Shown: piece by piece, positions 25,833 to 35,148 of the stretch
Layout: each line of letters begins with the position of its first letter
Position numbering within the stretch: the stretch's first letter is position 1
NCBI RefSeq assembly: GCF_000317555.1
Contig: NC_019745.1
Location: 5,026,001-5,090,000 of the forward strand
DNA: 64,000 nucleotides
Source: Gloeocapsa sp. PCC 7428
Lineage (GTDB): Bacteria > Cyanobacteriota > Cyanobacteriia > Cyanobacteriales > Chroococcidiopsidaceae
Reading direction: 5' to 3'
Translations under genes and position numbers: made by a program
The notes under the pieces: generated by a model
Databases searched by the model: none
Seen by the model: only the letters and a program-made list of their open reading frames with translations
What the model was told of the DNA's origin: nothing

Positions 25833-26495
25833 GTGGTCACTAAAGCAGGAAAAGCAGCCAAACAGGTTCGAGATGCAGAGGCGACAAAAACAGCGATACT
25901 CGATGCAGCCGAAGCAGAATTTGCGCAATACGGTTTAAACGCGGCGAAGACAGAAGAGATTGCGGCGAAAACAGGCGTCACCAAGGCGATGATTTACTAC
26001 TACTTCAAAAGTAAAGAAGATCTCTACGTTGCTGTGTTGGAGCGTGTTTTTTTTGGTAGATACATGGATTCCATTCAGCCAGAGGAACTTGAACAGTTAC
26101 CACCTGAAGAAGCATTAGAGAAGCTCATCCGGCGACAAATCGCGACTGATTTCCACCATCCGCACCTTAACCCGATTCAAATTCATGAAGCGCTGCAAAA
26201 TCAGGGTAAGTATTACAAACACGTTCTCAGTAGCGATCGCGCACAGCAGGTTTTTGGTATTGTCACAAGAATTTTAGAGCGGGGAATCGCCGAAGGATGC
26301 TTTCGCAAACTTCATCCACAACATACTGTCATGAATATCTTAGGAGCTTGCAATTTCTACTTTACTGCCTACGAGAATTTTAAGTACCTTTGGCAAGGCG
26401 CACCATTGCTTGATCCAGAAACAGTAGAACAACACGCTCAAGAAGTCGTAGATTTAATTTTAGCTGGCGTTAGAAATTACGAGATAAATAAGTAA
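25833..26495 (+). CDS. TetR family transcriptional regulator
   Basis: About 220 residues from a GTG. Helix-turn-helix region TKTAILDAAEAEFAQYGL and TGVTKAMIYYYFKSKEDLY is textbook TetR; the C-terminal half (HPHLNPIQIHEAL, ILGACNFYF, HAQEVVDLILAGV) is a ligand-binding domain that likely senses a small hydrophobic molecule. Transcribed away from psbA, with a palindrome between the two. It is therefore the natural candidate to control the unusual psbA gene and itself. Confidence 0.9.
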   Translation: MVTKAGKAAKQVRDAEATKTAILDAAEAEFAQYGLNAAKTEEIAAKTGVTKAMIYYYFKSKEDLYVAVLERVFFGRYMDSIQPEELEQLPPEEALEKLIRRQIATDFHHPHLNPIQIHEALQNQGKYYKHVLSSDRAQQVFGIVTRILERGIAEGCFRKLHPQHTVMNILGACNFYFTAYENFKYLWQGAPLLDPETVEQHAQEVVDLILAGVRNYEINK

Positions 26496-26838
26496 CTATA
26501 AACATAATATTTTTGATGTACGTAGTCATAAAAAAACTCTACGAAAATTTCTTTTCTTTGTGAACTACCCTGCGGCAAGGCTGCGCCAATGTGGTTCGTC
26601 GCAAAAAATCCTCCAACCAAAACAAAGCTGCTATATTATTTTGCTCTCTCTAAAAGCGCGATCGCTACCAGGAAGATATTCATTTCTTGAGATGTACAGA
26701 GCGCCCCAAAAAAAACAAAATTCGGGTATCTACCCCGCAACAACTCCGGTTTACCCTACTCATCATAATCTACTAGTTCGGCATTATAAAGATGTGCAGC
26801 CAATATGATTAAACCTAAGAGTAAGAGAGAGTTTAGAT
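26496..26838. other. Spacer before hsp20
   Basis: 343 bases. Around 26565-26600 is a CCTGCGGCAAGGCTGCGCCA / GTGGTTCGTCGC stretch belonging to the GC-rich dispersed repeat family also seen near 24046, 40000 and 54400. The 100 bases before the hsp20 ATG could hold a temperature-sensitive leader as reported for cyanobacterial hsp17, but I see no clear hairpin masking the start. Confidence 0.45.
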
Positions 26839-27354
26839 ATGGCACTGATTCGTTGGCAACCTTTTCAAGAAATCGAAATGCTACGCCGTCAAATGGATCA
26901 AGTGTTTGACGAATTAGCAGGTAGCAATCAGCAATTAGAGACATTTTGGAAGCCAGCAGTAGAGTTAAAAGATACTGAAGATAACTTAATTCTGCGGGCG
27001 GAAATTCCTGGAGTAGAAGGCAAAGATTTAGATGTTCAGGTAACAAGAGAAGCTGTAGCAATTCGCGGTGAATATCGTCGCGAAAAGCAAGCTCAAGAAC
27101 GCGGACTTTTCCGCAGTGAATTCCGCTATGGTAAGTTCCAGCGTGTCGTCGGTTTACCTGTTGCTATTCAGAACGATCAAGTACAAGCTGAGTTCAAAAA
27201 TGGCATTTTGACCTTAACACTACCCAAAGTGACAGAAGCGCGTCGTAAAGTTGTTAAAGTCAATATTGCAGACGCTTCTACTGCTGCTCCAGAAATTGCT
27301 AACGAGCCTGATACTAATGGTCATGTAGACAAAGCTGAACCAGCAGCCGTTTAG
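26839..27354 (+). CDS. hspA: Small heat-shock protein Hsp20 (HspA/Hsp17 type)
   Basis: 171 residues. Starts MALIRWQPFQEIEMLRRQMD, as cyanobacterial HspA does; the alpha-crystallin domain holds AEIPGVEGKDLDVQV and AEFKNGILTLTLPK with the conserved GxLTLTLPK end. A 28-residue acidic tail follows, longer than average. Acts as an ATP-independent chaperone and thylakoid-membrane stabiliser during heat and light stress. A hairpin terminator follows at 27406. Confidence 0.93.
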   Translation: MALIRWQPFQEIEMLRRQMDQVFDELAGSNQQLETFWKPAVELKDTEDNLILRAEIPGVEGKDLDVQVTREAVAIRGEYRREKQAQERGLFRSEFRYGKFQRVVGLPVAIQNDQVQAEFKNGILTLTLPKVTEARRKVVKVNIADASTAAPEIANEPDTNGHVDKAEPAAV

Positions 27355-27405
27355 TCGTGCAATAACGCTCAATTATTGAGCCAATGATGTCATAACTTAA
27401 TCAAT

Positions 27406-27450
27406 TGCTGAGTTGTATGAGATTCTCTCGATATGGCTCAGCATTTTTTT
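27406..27450 (+). terminator. Terminator of hsp20
   Basis: TGCTGAG and CTCAGCA arms, with a long loop, end directly in seven T residues, about 50 bases after the hsp20 stop. Confidence 0.75.
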
Positions 27451-27483
27451 ATGCTGATTTGGATAGTATAGCCATTTGAAATT

Positions 27484-28371
27484 TTATAGCGGTGTGACAT
27501 CATGAAAACGCGAATAATCAAGATGGCGATCGCCATCCAAAGTCCGCAACATGATATCAACAAACCGCATATTCCATAAAATATCGCGTGCAATATAGAC
27601 GTGACGCGCGTGAATTGTTTGGGAAACCGTCTCATCGATGCCAATTAGTGTAATGATAATTGAGGCTTCTTGTTGCGCAAGGATTTCGGGTGTAGCTTTA
27701 TACAAAGGGCTAGATTCGTCAATAGGATGCATCGCTGTCCAAGAAAGCGCAAAGCTAGGATTTTGACTGCGTACAAGCGGTAGATCGTAAACTCTTCGCA
27801 TAGATAGCCCTTCCGCGTTCACTTCATCTCGCGCTAAACGGACGCGCAATTCAGCCTCTAAAATCTGATTGCGGCGCTTATTGGCGGTGCGAAACATCAG
27901 CGTAGGGACTCCATCATACAAATCTACCACTGCTACACGGCTGAAAATGACTCTGGCGGTAGGTTGTGACAAACGCGCAAACGCTAATCCTGTCCCCATT
28001 GCTAACCCCATCAAGCCGAGTAAAGATTCAATCGTCACTAGAATGTTGGCATAAAGCGTTTGCGGGTACATTGCACCATAACCAATCGACGCCATCGTTT
28101 GGATGCTAAAAAAGAAAGCGTCAAAAAAGTTACCAGGTCGTGCATTTGCAATTCCATTACCTCCTACCAAGTAAGCTAAGGCAAAGAAAGTATTAGCAGT
28201 AATGTAGCCTAAAGTAACGATCGCCAAAAACCCAGTCCAAGGAACCGTTAGCAATAAATGGTATGGATCGCGCCAGTAGGAATACCATTTACCACTACCA
28301 ACAATATTTAACCGCCCGTCCTTATTAACAATACGTACTACACGAGATGAACGACGCTTTTTTTGGGTCAT
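27484..28371 (-). CDS. Inward-rectifier potassium channel, KirBac family
   Basis: 295 residues. A slide helix with WRDPYHLLLTVPW, an outer helix, pore helix with FFSIQTMASIGYG (selectivity filter SIGYG instead of the common T-V/I-GYG) and inner helix (LLGLMGLAMGTGLAFARLS) are followed by the immunoglobulin-like cytoplasmic Kir domain with PTLMFRTANKRRNQILEAELR and HPIDESSPLY. Conducts K+ across the cytoplasmic membrane. Convergent with hsp20. Confidence 0.92.
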   Translation of the reverse strand: MTQKKRRSSRVVRIVNKDGRLNIVGSGKWYSYWRDPYHLLLTVPWTGFLAIVTLGYITANTFFALAYLVGGNGIANARPGNFFDAFFFSIQTMASIGYGAMYPQTLYANILVTIESLLGLMGLAMGTGLAFARLSQPTARVIFSRVAVVDLYDGVPTLMFRTANKRRNQILEAELRVRLARDEVNAEGLSMRRVYDLPLVRSQNPSFALSWTAMHPIDESSPLYKATPEILAQQEASIIITLIGIDETVSQTIHARHVYIARDILWNMRFVDIMLRTLDGDRHLDYSRFHDVTPL

Positions 28372-28439
28372 GAGTCGCCCCTACTGATTTTAAGTGCATT
28401 TAGCTGCTTTAAACTGCGATTTGATGACTATGCTGTGAG

Positions 28440-29459
28440 TTATCGACGATCTCTGCGGCGAGGCGATCGCCGTTTAGAACCACCAAAAATGCGACTGAGG
28501 AAGTTAGAACGCTGACGACGAGGGCGCGTACTCGTTTCAGATTGTTCGTCGCTAGATTTCAATCCTTGTTCTGCACGGGCTTCAGGAGTTAAAGGAACAG
28601 CATTTTTAGCAGGAACGATTCCCGAACCAAATCTTCTAGCATAAACTTGAGTAAATTCTGCACCTAAAAGTAGAATTTGGGAAGCATAGAAAACCCATAC
28701 AAGAACGACGACAAGCGATCCCGCCGCACCATAAATCGAGCCAAGACTGCTATTACCGATGTATTGACCGAGTAAAAATCGACCAACAGAAAATAAAAAT
28801 GATGTGATAATTGCACCAATCCAAACATCGCTCCAAGCAATTTTTACATCTGGTAAAATCTTGTAGATCGCTGCGAATAAAAACGTCGTAACAACAAAAC
28901 CAAAAACAAACGAAAGCAACTGTAAAAACGAACTCAAAAAAGGAAACCAACTACCAAAAAGATTGACAATTGCTGCCAAAGCTGCACCAAGTACGAGCGA
29001 AACGAGAAGCAAAAAGCCAATTCCTAAAATCATGGCAAACGATAAAAAACGGTTGCGAATGACAACCAGTAAGCCTTGATTTGGCTTGGGCTGCACTTCC
29101 CAAACGGTATTGAGCGCATCTTGTAATTCAGCGAATAATCCTGTCGCACCAAAAAGCAACACGACAAAGCTAATCGCTGAAGCAAACGTTCCTTCGGCTG
29201 GTTGACTGGCGTTTTCAATTGCTGTTTGAATAAATTCGGCTCCATCTCTGCCTACTAAACCTTCAATCTGGGTAACAATTTCATTTCGCGCCGCCTCTTC
29301 ACCAAAAACCGAACCAGCGATCGCAATGACGATAATTAAAAGAGGTGCAAGCGAAAACATCGTGTAATACGCAAGCGCGGCGGCGATGCGCGCTACCTTA
29401 TCCTTATTCCACTCGGCGAAGGTTTCTTTTAATAAACTGATAATGACTTTAATGTTCAC
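28440..29459 (-). CDS. YihY/virulence factor BrkB family membrane protein
   Basis: 339 residues with about six hydrophobic helices. The ARIAAALAYYTMFSLAPLL, SIYGAAGSLVVVLVWVFYASQILLLGAEF (in shortened form SIYGAAGS...LLGAEFTQVYA) landmarks define the family once misnamed ribonuclease BN. The C-terminus is a long Arg/Ser-rich tail (RRQRSNF, KRRSPRRRDRR), probably cytoplasmic. The function of the family is unsettled. Confidence 0.9.
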   Translation of the reverse strand: MNIKVIISLLKETFAEWNKDKVARIAAALAYYTMFSLAPLLIIVIAIAGSVFGEEAARNEIVTQIEGLVGRDGAEFIQTAIENASQPAEGTFASAISFVVLLFGATGLFAELQDALNTVWEVQPKPNQGLLVVIRNRFLSFAMILGIGFLLLVSLVLGAALAAIVNLFGSWFPFLSSFLQLLSFVFGFVVTTFLFAAIYKILPDVKIAWSDVWIGAIITSFLFSVGRFLLGQYIGNSSLGSIYGAAGSLVVVLVWVFYASQILLLGAEFTQVYARRFGSGIVPAKNAVPLTPEARAEQGLKSSDEQSETSTRPRRQRSNFLSRIFGGSKRRSPRRRDRR

Positions 29460-29983
29460 AAATACATCTCCTTAGCGTTGGATATCGCCTGAAAATGAGT
29501 AGTTAGACATGAGTTTAAAAAACCTTAACTATAACAATGGTCAAGAGGATTAGCACATCATTAAAGTTTTGAATTTTGAATTGTTCGCCGTAACGAAGGC
29601 ATGAGCATTTTTTAACTCATTCATACAACATTCAAAACTTAACATTCACGGGTAAGATCTGCTTTACCCCTTAAGCTCAAAACTGTTTACGAGTAACTCG
29701 TCATCTCCCTGACCTCTACGACATATGCGCTGATAATATCTGATTTCTTTAATTGTTATTCTTGTTGCAGAATACATTTACACAAAGCGCCTAAGAAGTA
29801 TTCGCCATTACTTCCCAACAGTTGAATTCTCGCTTGAACAAACCAGTAGTCTTGTCAAGGATTCAATCGTTTTTTGCGATCTTTCCCCACACTTGAGGAG
29901 AGTCAGAGGAGGCGGGAGGCTGCTAAACAACTCAAAGTCCTCTACACTTAGGAGATTTTGAGGCGAGTTATTGCGCCAGCGGT
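29460..29983. other. Intergenic region, no supported gene
   Basis: 524 bases. A 77-codon minus-strand frame (29808-30041) exists but overlaps the next gene's 3' end and has no family resemblance. Two ACTCGT / poly-T hairpin-like stretches near 29600-29700 are too weak to call. Confidence 0.45.
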
Positions 29984-30718
29984 CTAATCTGTCAGGAGTA
30001 ATATTACTGCATAACCAAATGCACCGAGCACAAATGCCCAAAAGCGACTTTCGCGTTCTTCTGGTAGTTCTTCTTTCAGGACATTAAGAATAACTCCGCC
30101 ACCAACAAACGCAAACAGTGCGCTAACTGCCATTTCCTGAATTTCCGTTGCTTGTCCGACACAGTAGCCTAAAATAATTGCGATCGCCAGTATCCAGCGC
30201 CCTATGCGGTCATAGTCATGCTTGTGATTTTCGCGTAGACCGTGATCGTTAACAATAAAATGTAGCGCCATAGCAAAGGAGAATAGCAATAGACTCACAA
30301 ATTCTGGCTCTTGTCGATGAACGAGCAAATAGCCAATGAGCGCGTTATAAAGCGAAAAGGAAATGATGTGAATCCAAAAGACATCCCAGCTAGTCGTATC
30401 TTTTTTCCCCGCTTTACGGTTACTCCGACGTGACAGATTTGCCGCACGCTCCAAGCCATAAAATGCAGCAAGACCAAAAAGCGCAACGAGATAAACGTGA
30501 TCTTCAAAGTAAGCAAGAATGCCGTTAGTGCTATGCTCAAACGCGTGTTGTCTTTTGTTGAGTTCGGGTAACAAATGCACAAACACATAAGCAACCGAAA
30601 CGCCTCCCGCCATTGATAACCAACGACTGCGGGGAATAGTATCAAGAAAGCGCAACTTTCCAGCAAAGATATGTACAAAAGCAAGTCCGACTGCAAGCAG
30701 TGCTGCTAAGAAATTCAT
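29984..30718 (-). CDS. Multi-pass membrane protein of unknown function
   Basis: About 244 residues from the ATG at 30718, which has an AAAAGG site upstream; the frame is open a further nine codons. Seven or eight hydrophobic helices are evident. Histidines and acids recur in or beside helices (FVHLLPELNKRQHAFEH, FEDHVYLVALFG, ALHFIVNDHGLRENHKHDYD), a pattern reminiscent of ZIP-type metal transporters, but the ZIP signature is not clear. Function unknown. Confidence 0.75.
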   Translation of the reverse strand: MNFLAALLAVGLAFVHIFAGKLRFLDTIPRSRWLSMAGGVSVAYVFVHLLPELNKRQHAFEHSTNGILAYFEDHVYLVALFGLAAFYGLERAANLSRRSNRKAGKKDTTSWDVFWIHIISFSLYNALIGYLLVHRQEPEFVSLLLFSFAMALHFIVNDHGLRENHKHDYDRIGRWILAIAIILGYCVGQATEIQEMAVSALFAFVGGGVILNVLKEELPEERESRFWAFVLGAFGYAVILLLTD

Positions 30719-30957
30719 ATTTTCTGCCTTTTGGAGCTTTCCCACTGATCAGCGTAGGATGGCAAAACCATGTACTTCTATTTGATTACGTACTTTTTTG
30801 CAGCTTGGCAACCAGCTTAGGGGATATTTCAGAGTTATAAATTATAAATATTTAGGTCAATGAGGGAAACTATAGCGATATTACAGAGTCAAGATATAGG
30901 GGGTTTTAGCAAATACTACAGATTAAGAAGTAGTGTCATTGATTTATTGTTATTTAT

Positions 30958-32730
30958 ATGCATAAACAACTGCTACTAAAAAGACGTCATTTTTTAATGG
31001 GTTTAGGTGCATTGACTGGCATGGGAGCCTTTACAACAGCTTCTCAACTTAGACACTTAAATCTGCTTAGTCCAGATACTTCGGCAGATCCTAGTGTTGC
31101 TTTAGCAGCAGAAGCGATCGCTTTACGCGCCTCAGCCAGAACAAAAGGATTACTTTTTGGTGCAGCGGTAAATTACAACAATCTTTCCTCGGATCAAGCC
31201 TACGCTAATCTTGTTGCCCAACAGTGTGGGATTCTAGTACCTGCAAACGAACTAAAGTGGCAAGTGCTTCGCCCTAGCCCCAATCAATTTAACTTTACGC
31301 GCGCAGACTGGATGGCGGGTTTTGCGCGACGCAATGGGATGTTATTTCGCGGACATACGTTGGTATGGCATAACGGTTTACCCAATTGGTTTGCTAAAAC
31401 TGTCAATAAACAAAACGCTGAAAAATTTTTGCGCGAACACATTTCTCGCGTTGCTGGACATTACGCCGGACGAATGCACTCTTGGGATGTGGTAAATGAA
31501 GCAATTGACCCGCGCGGGCAACGCGGTGATATGTTACGCAATACACCATGGTTGCGATTTCTAGGACCCGATTACATCGATCTTGCGTTTCGGATGGCAG
31601 CTGAGGCAGATCCCCGCGCGATATTAACGTATAACGATTTTGGCATCGAGCATGATACTCCGCAAGCCGAAACGAAGCGCGCTGCGGTACTGAGATTATT
31701 AGAACGCCTCAAGTCCAGAGGGACTCCGATTCAAGCCTTAGGTATTCAAGCACATCTGTTCGGTCATCCTGATGGTGTCAAATTTACGCAAATTCGTAGA
31801 TTTCTACGTAATGTTGCAGATCTAGACCTAGAAATTATGATTACAGAACTCGATGTCAACGATCAGCAGTTGCCTCGAGATCCGGCACTTCGCGATCGCG
31901 CCGTTGCTAATGTTTATGCAGACTTTCTTGAAGTAGTACTCGACCAACCCGCAGTCACCGCTGTCATTACTTGGGGAATTAGCGATCGCTATACGTGGCT
32001 ATCAAGTACAAAACCTCGCAAAGATGGGGCGGGATTGCGTCCTTTACCTTTTGACGCGCAACTGAAACCGAAACCCGCATGGCAATCGCTAACAAGTGCG
32101 ATCGCCCAAGCGCCGACGCGTCCATCACAACCAGGATTACCCACTCCGACAACGTTTGCTGATATTCAAGGTCATTGGGCGCAGCGTTATATTCAAGCCT
32201 TGGCTGACAAAAATATCATTAGCGGATTTCCAGATGGTACTTTTAAACCCAACGCACCTGTCACTCGTGCGGAATTTGCAGCAATTGTTACCAAAGCTTT
32301 CCCAAAAGCATCGCAAAACAACGCTAGTATCGAATTTGTCGATGTTCCTCAGAGTTTTTGGGGATATAGTGCGATTCAAACGGCGGTGCGAAGAGGTTTT
32401 CTTGTCGGTTATCCAGGAAGAATTTTTCAACCTAGTCAACAGATTCCTAGAGTTCAAGTTATTGTAGCGCTAACAAGTGGTTTAAATCTCAGTAGTGACA
32501 ATACTAGCGTGCTTTCTTATTACCAAGATGCCGCACAAATTCCTACCTACGCGATGAATAAAGTCGCAGCCGCAACGCAACGGCAGATGGTTGTCAACTA
32601 CCCTACCGTACGACAATTAAATCCTAACCGCATTGCAACTCGCGCTGAAGTTGCCGCTTTTGTCTATCAGGCTTTGGTAGATGCAGATCAAGCTCAATCT
32701 ATTAATTCTCCCTACTTAGTACAAGTGTAA
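30958..32730 (+). CDS. GH10 endo-1,4-beta-xylanase with C-terminal SLH domains
   Basis: 590 residues. N-terminal KRRHFLMGLGALTG resembles a twin-arginine signal. The GH10 catalytic domain spans about residues 55-380: RGHTLVWHNGLP, acid/base Glu in WDVVNEAID and nucleophile Glu in ITELDVND. After a Pro/Thr linker come S-layer-homology repeats (FADIQGHWAQRYIQALADK, then two more to the C-terminus, VPQSFWGYSAIQ and QDAAQIPTYAM), which tie the enzyme to the cell envelope. Degrades or remodels xylan-type polysaccharides, possibly plant- or biofilm-derived. Unusual in a phototroph but seen in terrestrial cyanobacteria. Confidence 0.92.
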   Translation: MHKQLLLKRRHFLMGLGALTGMGAFTTASQLRHLNLLSPDTSADPSVALAAEAIALRASARTKGLLFGAAVNYNNLSSDQAYANLVAQQCGILVPANELKWQVLRPSPNQFNFTRADWMAGFARRNGMLFRGHTLVWHNGLPNWFAKTVNKQNAEKFLREHISRVAGHYAGRMHSWDVVNEAIDPRGQRGDMLRNTPWLRFLGPDYIDLAFRMAAEADPRAILTYNDFGIEHDTPQAETKRAAVLRLLERLKSRGTPIQALGIQAHLFGHPDGVKFTQIRRFLRNVADLDLEIMITELDVNDQQLPRDPALRDRAVANVYADFLEVVLDQPAVTAVITWGISDRYTWLSSTKPRKDGAGLRPLPFDAQLKPKPAWQSLTSAIAQAPTRPSQPGLPTPTTFADIQGHWAQRYIQALADKNIISGFPDGTFKPNAPVTRAEFAAIVTKAFPKASQNNASIEFVDVPQSFWGYSAIQTAVRRGFLVGYPGRIFQPSQQIPRVQVIVALTSGLNLSSDNTSVLSYYQDAAQIPTYAMNKVAAATQRQMVVNYPTVRQLNPNRIATRAEVAAFVYQALVDADQAQSINSPYLVQV

Positions 32731-32944
32731 ATAGTGTCGCGATGAAAAATGATTTATCTCTATTAAAGAGAGGTTTTACTTCTTCAGTTAGAGATGCGTA
32801 GATCCTGCGAATATTGCTGAAGATTGATTTAGAACTTGGTAAAAATTGATAACTTCATTTATAGATGAGTTTACTGAGCTACATCAAACCAATAGCACTT
32901 TCAATTCAACTATAACCACTACTTACCATCAAGTTGACCCACGT

Positions 32945-33220
32945 ATGAAACCTTCCTTTTCCAAAACAGTTGGGGCAAGTATTATCGCCCTGAGTGTAGC
33001 TGTTGCCCCTTTATCGCTTCCTGCTAACGCCCAAACAACAACTAACCCAAATACAACAACGACAACAACTGTTCAAGAAACAAGAGACGATAACAATAAC
33101 TGGGGGTGGTTGGGACTCCTTGGCTTGATCGGTCTTGCTGGTCTATTTCGCCAACCGAAACGTACTGTTGCTTACAGAGACCCCGCCGAATCTGGAACTA
33201 CCACTACAACTCGATATTAA
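32945..33220 (+). CDS. WGxxGxxG-CTERM-type small secreted protein
   Basis: 91 residues from the ATG at 32945; 33 further in-frame codons upstream lack signal character. Signal peptide ends near PANAQ; a Thr/Asn-rich spacer follows, then NWGWLGLLGLIGLAGLF, fitting the WGxxGxxG-CTERM sorting domain (Gly-rich helix plus basic RQPKR), and a short Thr-rich tail. Probably an envelope-anchored protein. A hairpin follows at once. Confidence 0.75.
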   Translation: MKPSFSKTVGASIIALSVAVAPLSLPANAQTTTNPNTTTTTTVQETRDDNNNWGWLGLLGLIGLAGLFRQPKRTVAYRDPAESGTTTTTRY

Positions 33221-33228
33221 GGCAAATA

Positions 33229-33252
33229 AGAGGAGTATTTAAGTACTCCTCT
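33229..33252. terminator. Hairpin after the WGxxGxxG gene
   Basis: AGAGGAGTA / TACTCCTCT is a perfect nine-pair stem with a six-base loop, nine bases after the stop. The following ATCATTAC is a poor T-tract, so it may act as a transcript-stabilising 3' hairpin as well. Confidence 0.65.
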
Positions 33253-33335
33253 ATCATTACAAAAGTAGGTTGAATTAAATCTCTATCAGTGAGTTTTTTA
33301 ATCATCTTATAGAAGAACGTTTTCAAGAATTATTG

Positions 33336-34244
33336 TTACAAATATTCCACCAAGGATTGATGCCTAATTGTATCTAAAAACGCGTAAACCGCAGGAGTCT
33401 GCAAAGCATCTGCTAAAATTGCTACACCGATTATTCGCTCAAGCGGCACTGGCAAACTAAATACTTGTACATTCGCTGGAATTGGCTGAGCCGCTAAACG
33501 AGGTAAGATGGTTGCACCTAATCCTTGCGCTACTAGACTAACAATCGCAGCATCAGTTTCAACTTCATAAGCTGCGCGCAATTTATAACCACAGGCTTGT
33601 ACGTGTGCGTAAACTGGCTGCATCATTGTGTCCTCAGGCGGATGCATAATTAAGGGATAATTTACTAAGTCTTCCCAAGTTAACTTTAGTGAAAAAAGTT
33701 TGACATTTGGCGGAAATAAGGCTAAGTATTCATCACGTAGTAATTCCCACGTTTCCAGACTTTCACCTCCAGGTAGCAGAATAAAGCCAATATCGGCGCG
33801 TCCTTCGCGTAAAGTATGTTCTACATCACCACAATTGTCGTGTTCAATGAGATGAACGGCAATCGATGGAAAACGGCGATGAAATTCGGCGATCGCGCGT
33901 GGCAAAATATGCGTAGCAACACTACGAAACGAAGCAATACGTACTTGACCTCCTTTTAATCCTTTCGCTGACTCGGCTTCTTTGATAATTTCTTCGGTGC
34001 GATTCACAATAACGCGGGCGTGTTCGACAATTCTTTTACCTACAGGAGTCAGACGCGCACCGTGACGCCCTCGCGAAACTAATACGACACCTAAATGATC
34101 TTCCAACGTTGCGATCGCATGACTAACTGCTGACTGTGACATTTCAAGTTGCAAAGCAGCCTCACTAAAATTTTCCCACTCTGCAACGGCAACCAAAATC
34201 CGTAACTGTGACAACTTCATTTGGTTTTGGTAATTTGCTTTCAT
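33336..34244 (-). CDS. LysR family transcriptional regulator
   Basis: 302 residues. N-terminal winged helix-turn-helix LSQLRILVAVAEWENFSEAALQLEMSQSAVSHAI, quoted here only in part (QLRILVAVAEW and SQSAVSHAI), then an effector-binding domain with VRIASFRSVATHILP and GLGATILPRLA. It resembles the CysB/RbcR group only generally; target genes are not evident. Start could also be the internal ATG at 34220. Upstream on the same strand lies the FecE/FecCD pair, 61 bases away. Confidence 0.88.
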   Translation of the reverse strand: MKANYQNQMKLSQLRILVAVAEWENFSEAALQLEMSQSAVSHAIATLEDHLGVVLVSRGRHGARLTPVGKRIVEHARVIVNRTEEIIKEAESAKGLKGGQVRIASFRSVATHILPRAIAEFHRRFPSIAVHLIEHDNCGDVEHTLREGRADIGFILLPGGESLETWELLRDEYLALFPPNVKLFSLKLTWEDLVNYPLIMHPPEDTMMQPVYAHVQACGYKLRAAYEVETDAAIVSLVAQGLGATILPRLAAQPIPANVQVFSLPVPLERIIGVAILADALQTPAVYAFLDTIRHQSLVEYL

Positions 34245-34305
34245 GCTATTTGGGAAGAACGGTTTGATAATTCGTAATTTCTCAATTATGAGTTAAAGAT
34301 AAAAT

Positions 34306-35094
34306 TCAAACTGTTGAATCTAAAGCAGAAATTGCACATACTTGCAATCCCACAGGAGTATTCATAATCGTCGCTTCAACGCTAAAAACTTGAGCGATAT
34401 TATCTGGCGTTAGTACTTGTTGTGGTGTACCAACTTCCCAAAGTTGACCCTCTTTTAACAGCGCAATTCGCGAACTGTACCGCGCGGCTAAATTTAATTC
34501 GTGTAAAACGGTAATAATCGTTAATTCCTGCTGTTGATTCAAAGCTTTGAGTAATTCGAGTAATTGCAGTTGATAGTTAATATCTAAATAAGTTGTTGGT
34601 TCATCTAGTAACAAAACTTGTGGTTCTTGGGCGAGTGCTAGTGCTAAAAAAGTCCGTTGACGTTCGCCGCCAGAAAGTTGTTCGACAGCGCGATCGCTTA
34701 AAGGTTCTAATTGAGTTTTTTGAATCGCAGTTTCTACTTTTTGTTTGTCTTCTGCGTTCAGTTCCCATCGCCACCAAGGTTGATGTGGTGTTCTCCCTAA
34801 ACTCACTAATTGTCGTACTGTTAAACCTACCGGAATTGTTTGCTGTTGCGGTAATAGTGCAAGTTTCTGCGCAACAACATTCGCCGGTTGTGTATGAATC
34901 GCTTTACCATCGAGTAACACTACGCCAGTTTGCGGCGCGAGAATGCGACTGAGTAATTTTAGGAGTGTTGATTTACCCGAACCATTAGCGCCAACTAAAC
35001 TTAGCCATTCTCCAGTTTGTAGCGTCAGGTTGATATTCGATACAACGGGTACAGCAGTATAACCACCAGTAAGATTTTGCAATGAAAGCGGCAT
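34306..35094 (-). CDS. Iron-siderophore/cobalamin-type ABC transporter ATPase (FecE/BtuD-like)
   Basis: About 262 residues from the ATG at 35094 (MPLSLQNLTGG). Walker A GANGSGKST, signature LSGGERQR, Walker B LLLDEPTTYLD, switch VLHELNLAAR, the last being typical of FecE/FhuC ATPases. It follows the permease on the same strand, 54 bases after its stop. Energises uptake of ferric siderophores or corrinoids. Confidence 0.9.
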   Translation of the reverse strand: MPLSLQNLTGGYTAVPVVSNINLTLQTGEWLSLVGANGSGKSTLLKLLSRILAPQTGVVLLDGKAIHTQPANVVAQKLALLPQQQTIPVGLTVRQLVSLGRTPHQPWWRWELNAEDKQKVETAIQKTQLEPLSDRAVEQLSGGERQRTFLALALAQEPQVLLLDEPTTYLDINYQLQLLELLKALNQQQELTIITVLHELNLAARYSSRIALLKEGQLWEVGTPQQVLTPDNIAQVFSVEATIMNTPVGLQVCAISALDSTV

Positions 35095-35148
35095 GATAGA
35101 GGAGCCAGAGGTCAGAGTGTAGAGGAGCAAGGCAATGCTTTGCCCGTA

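Noticed and set aside
29808-30041. 77-codon minus-strand frame
   Set aside because: Overlaps the 3' end of the membrane-protein gene, lacks a ribosome site and family resemblance.
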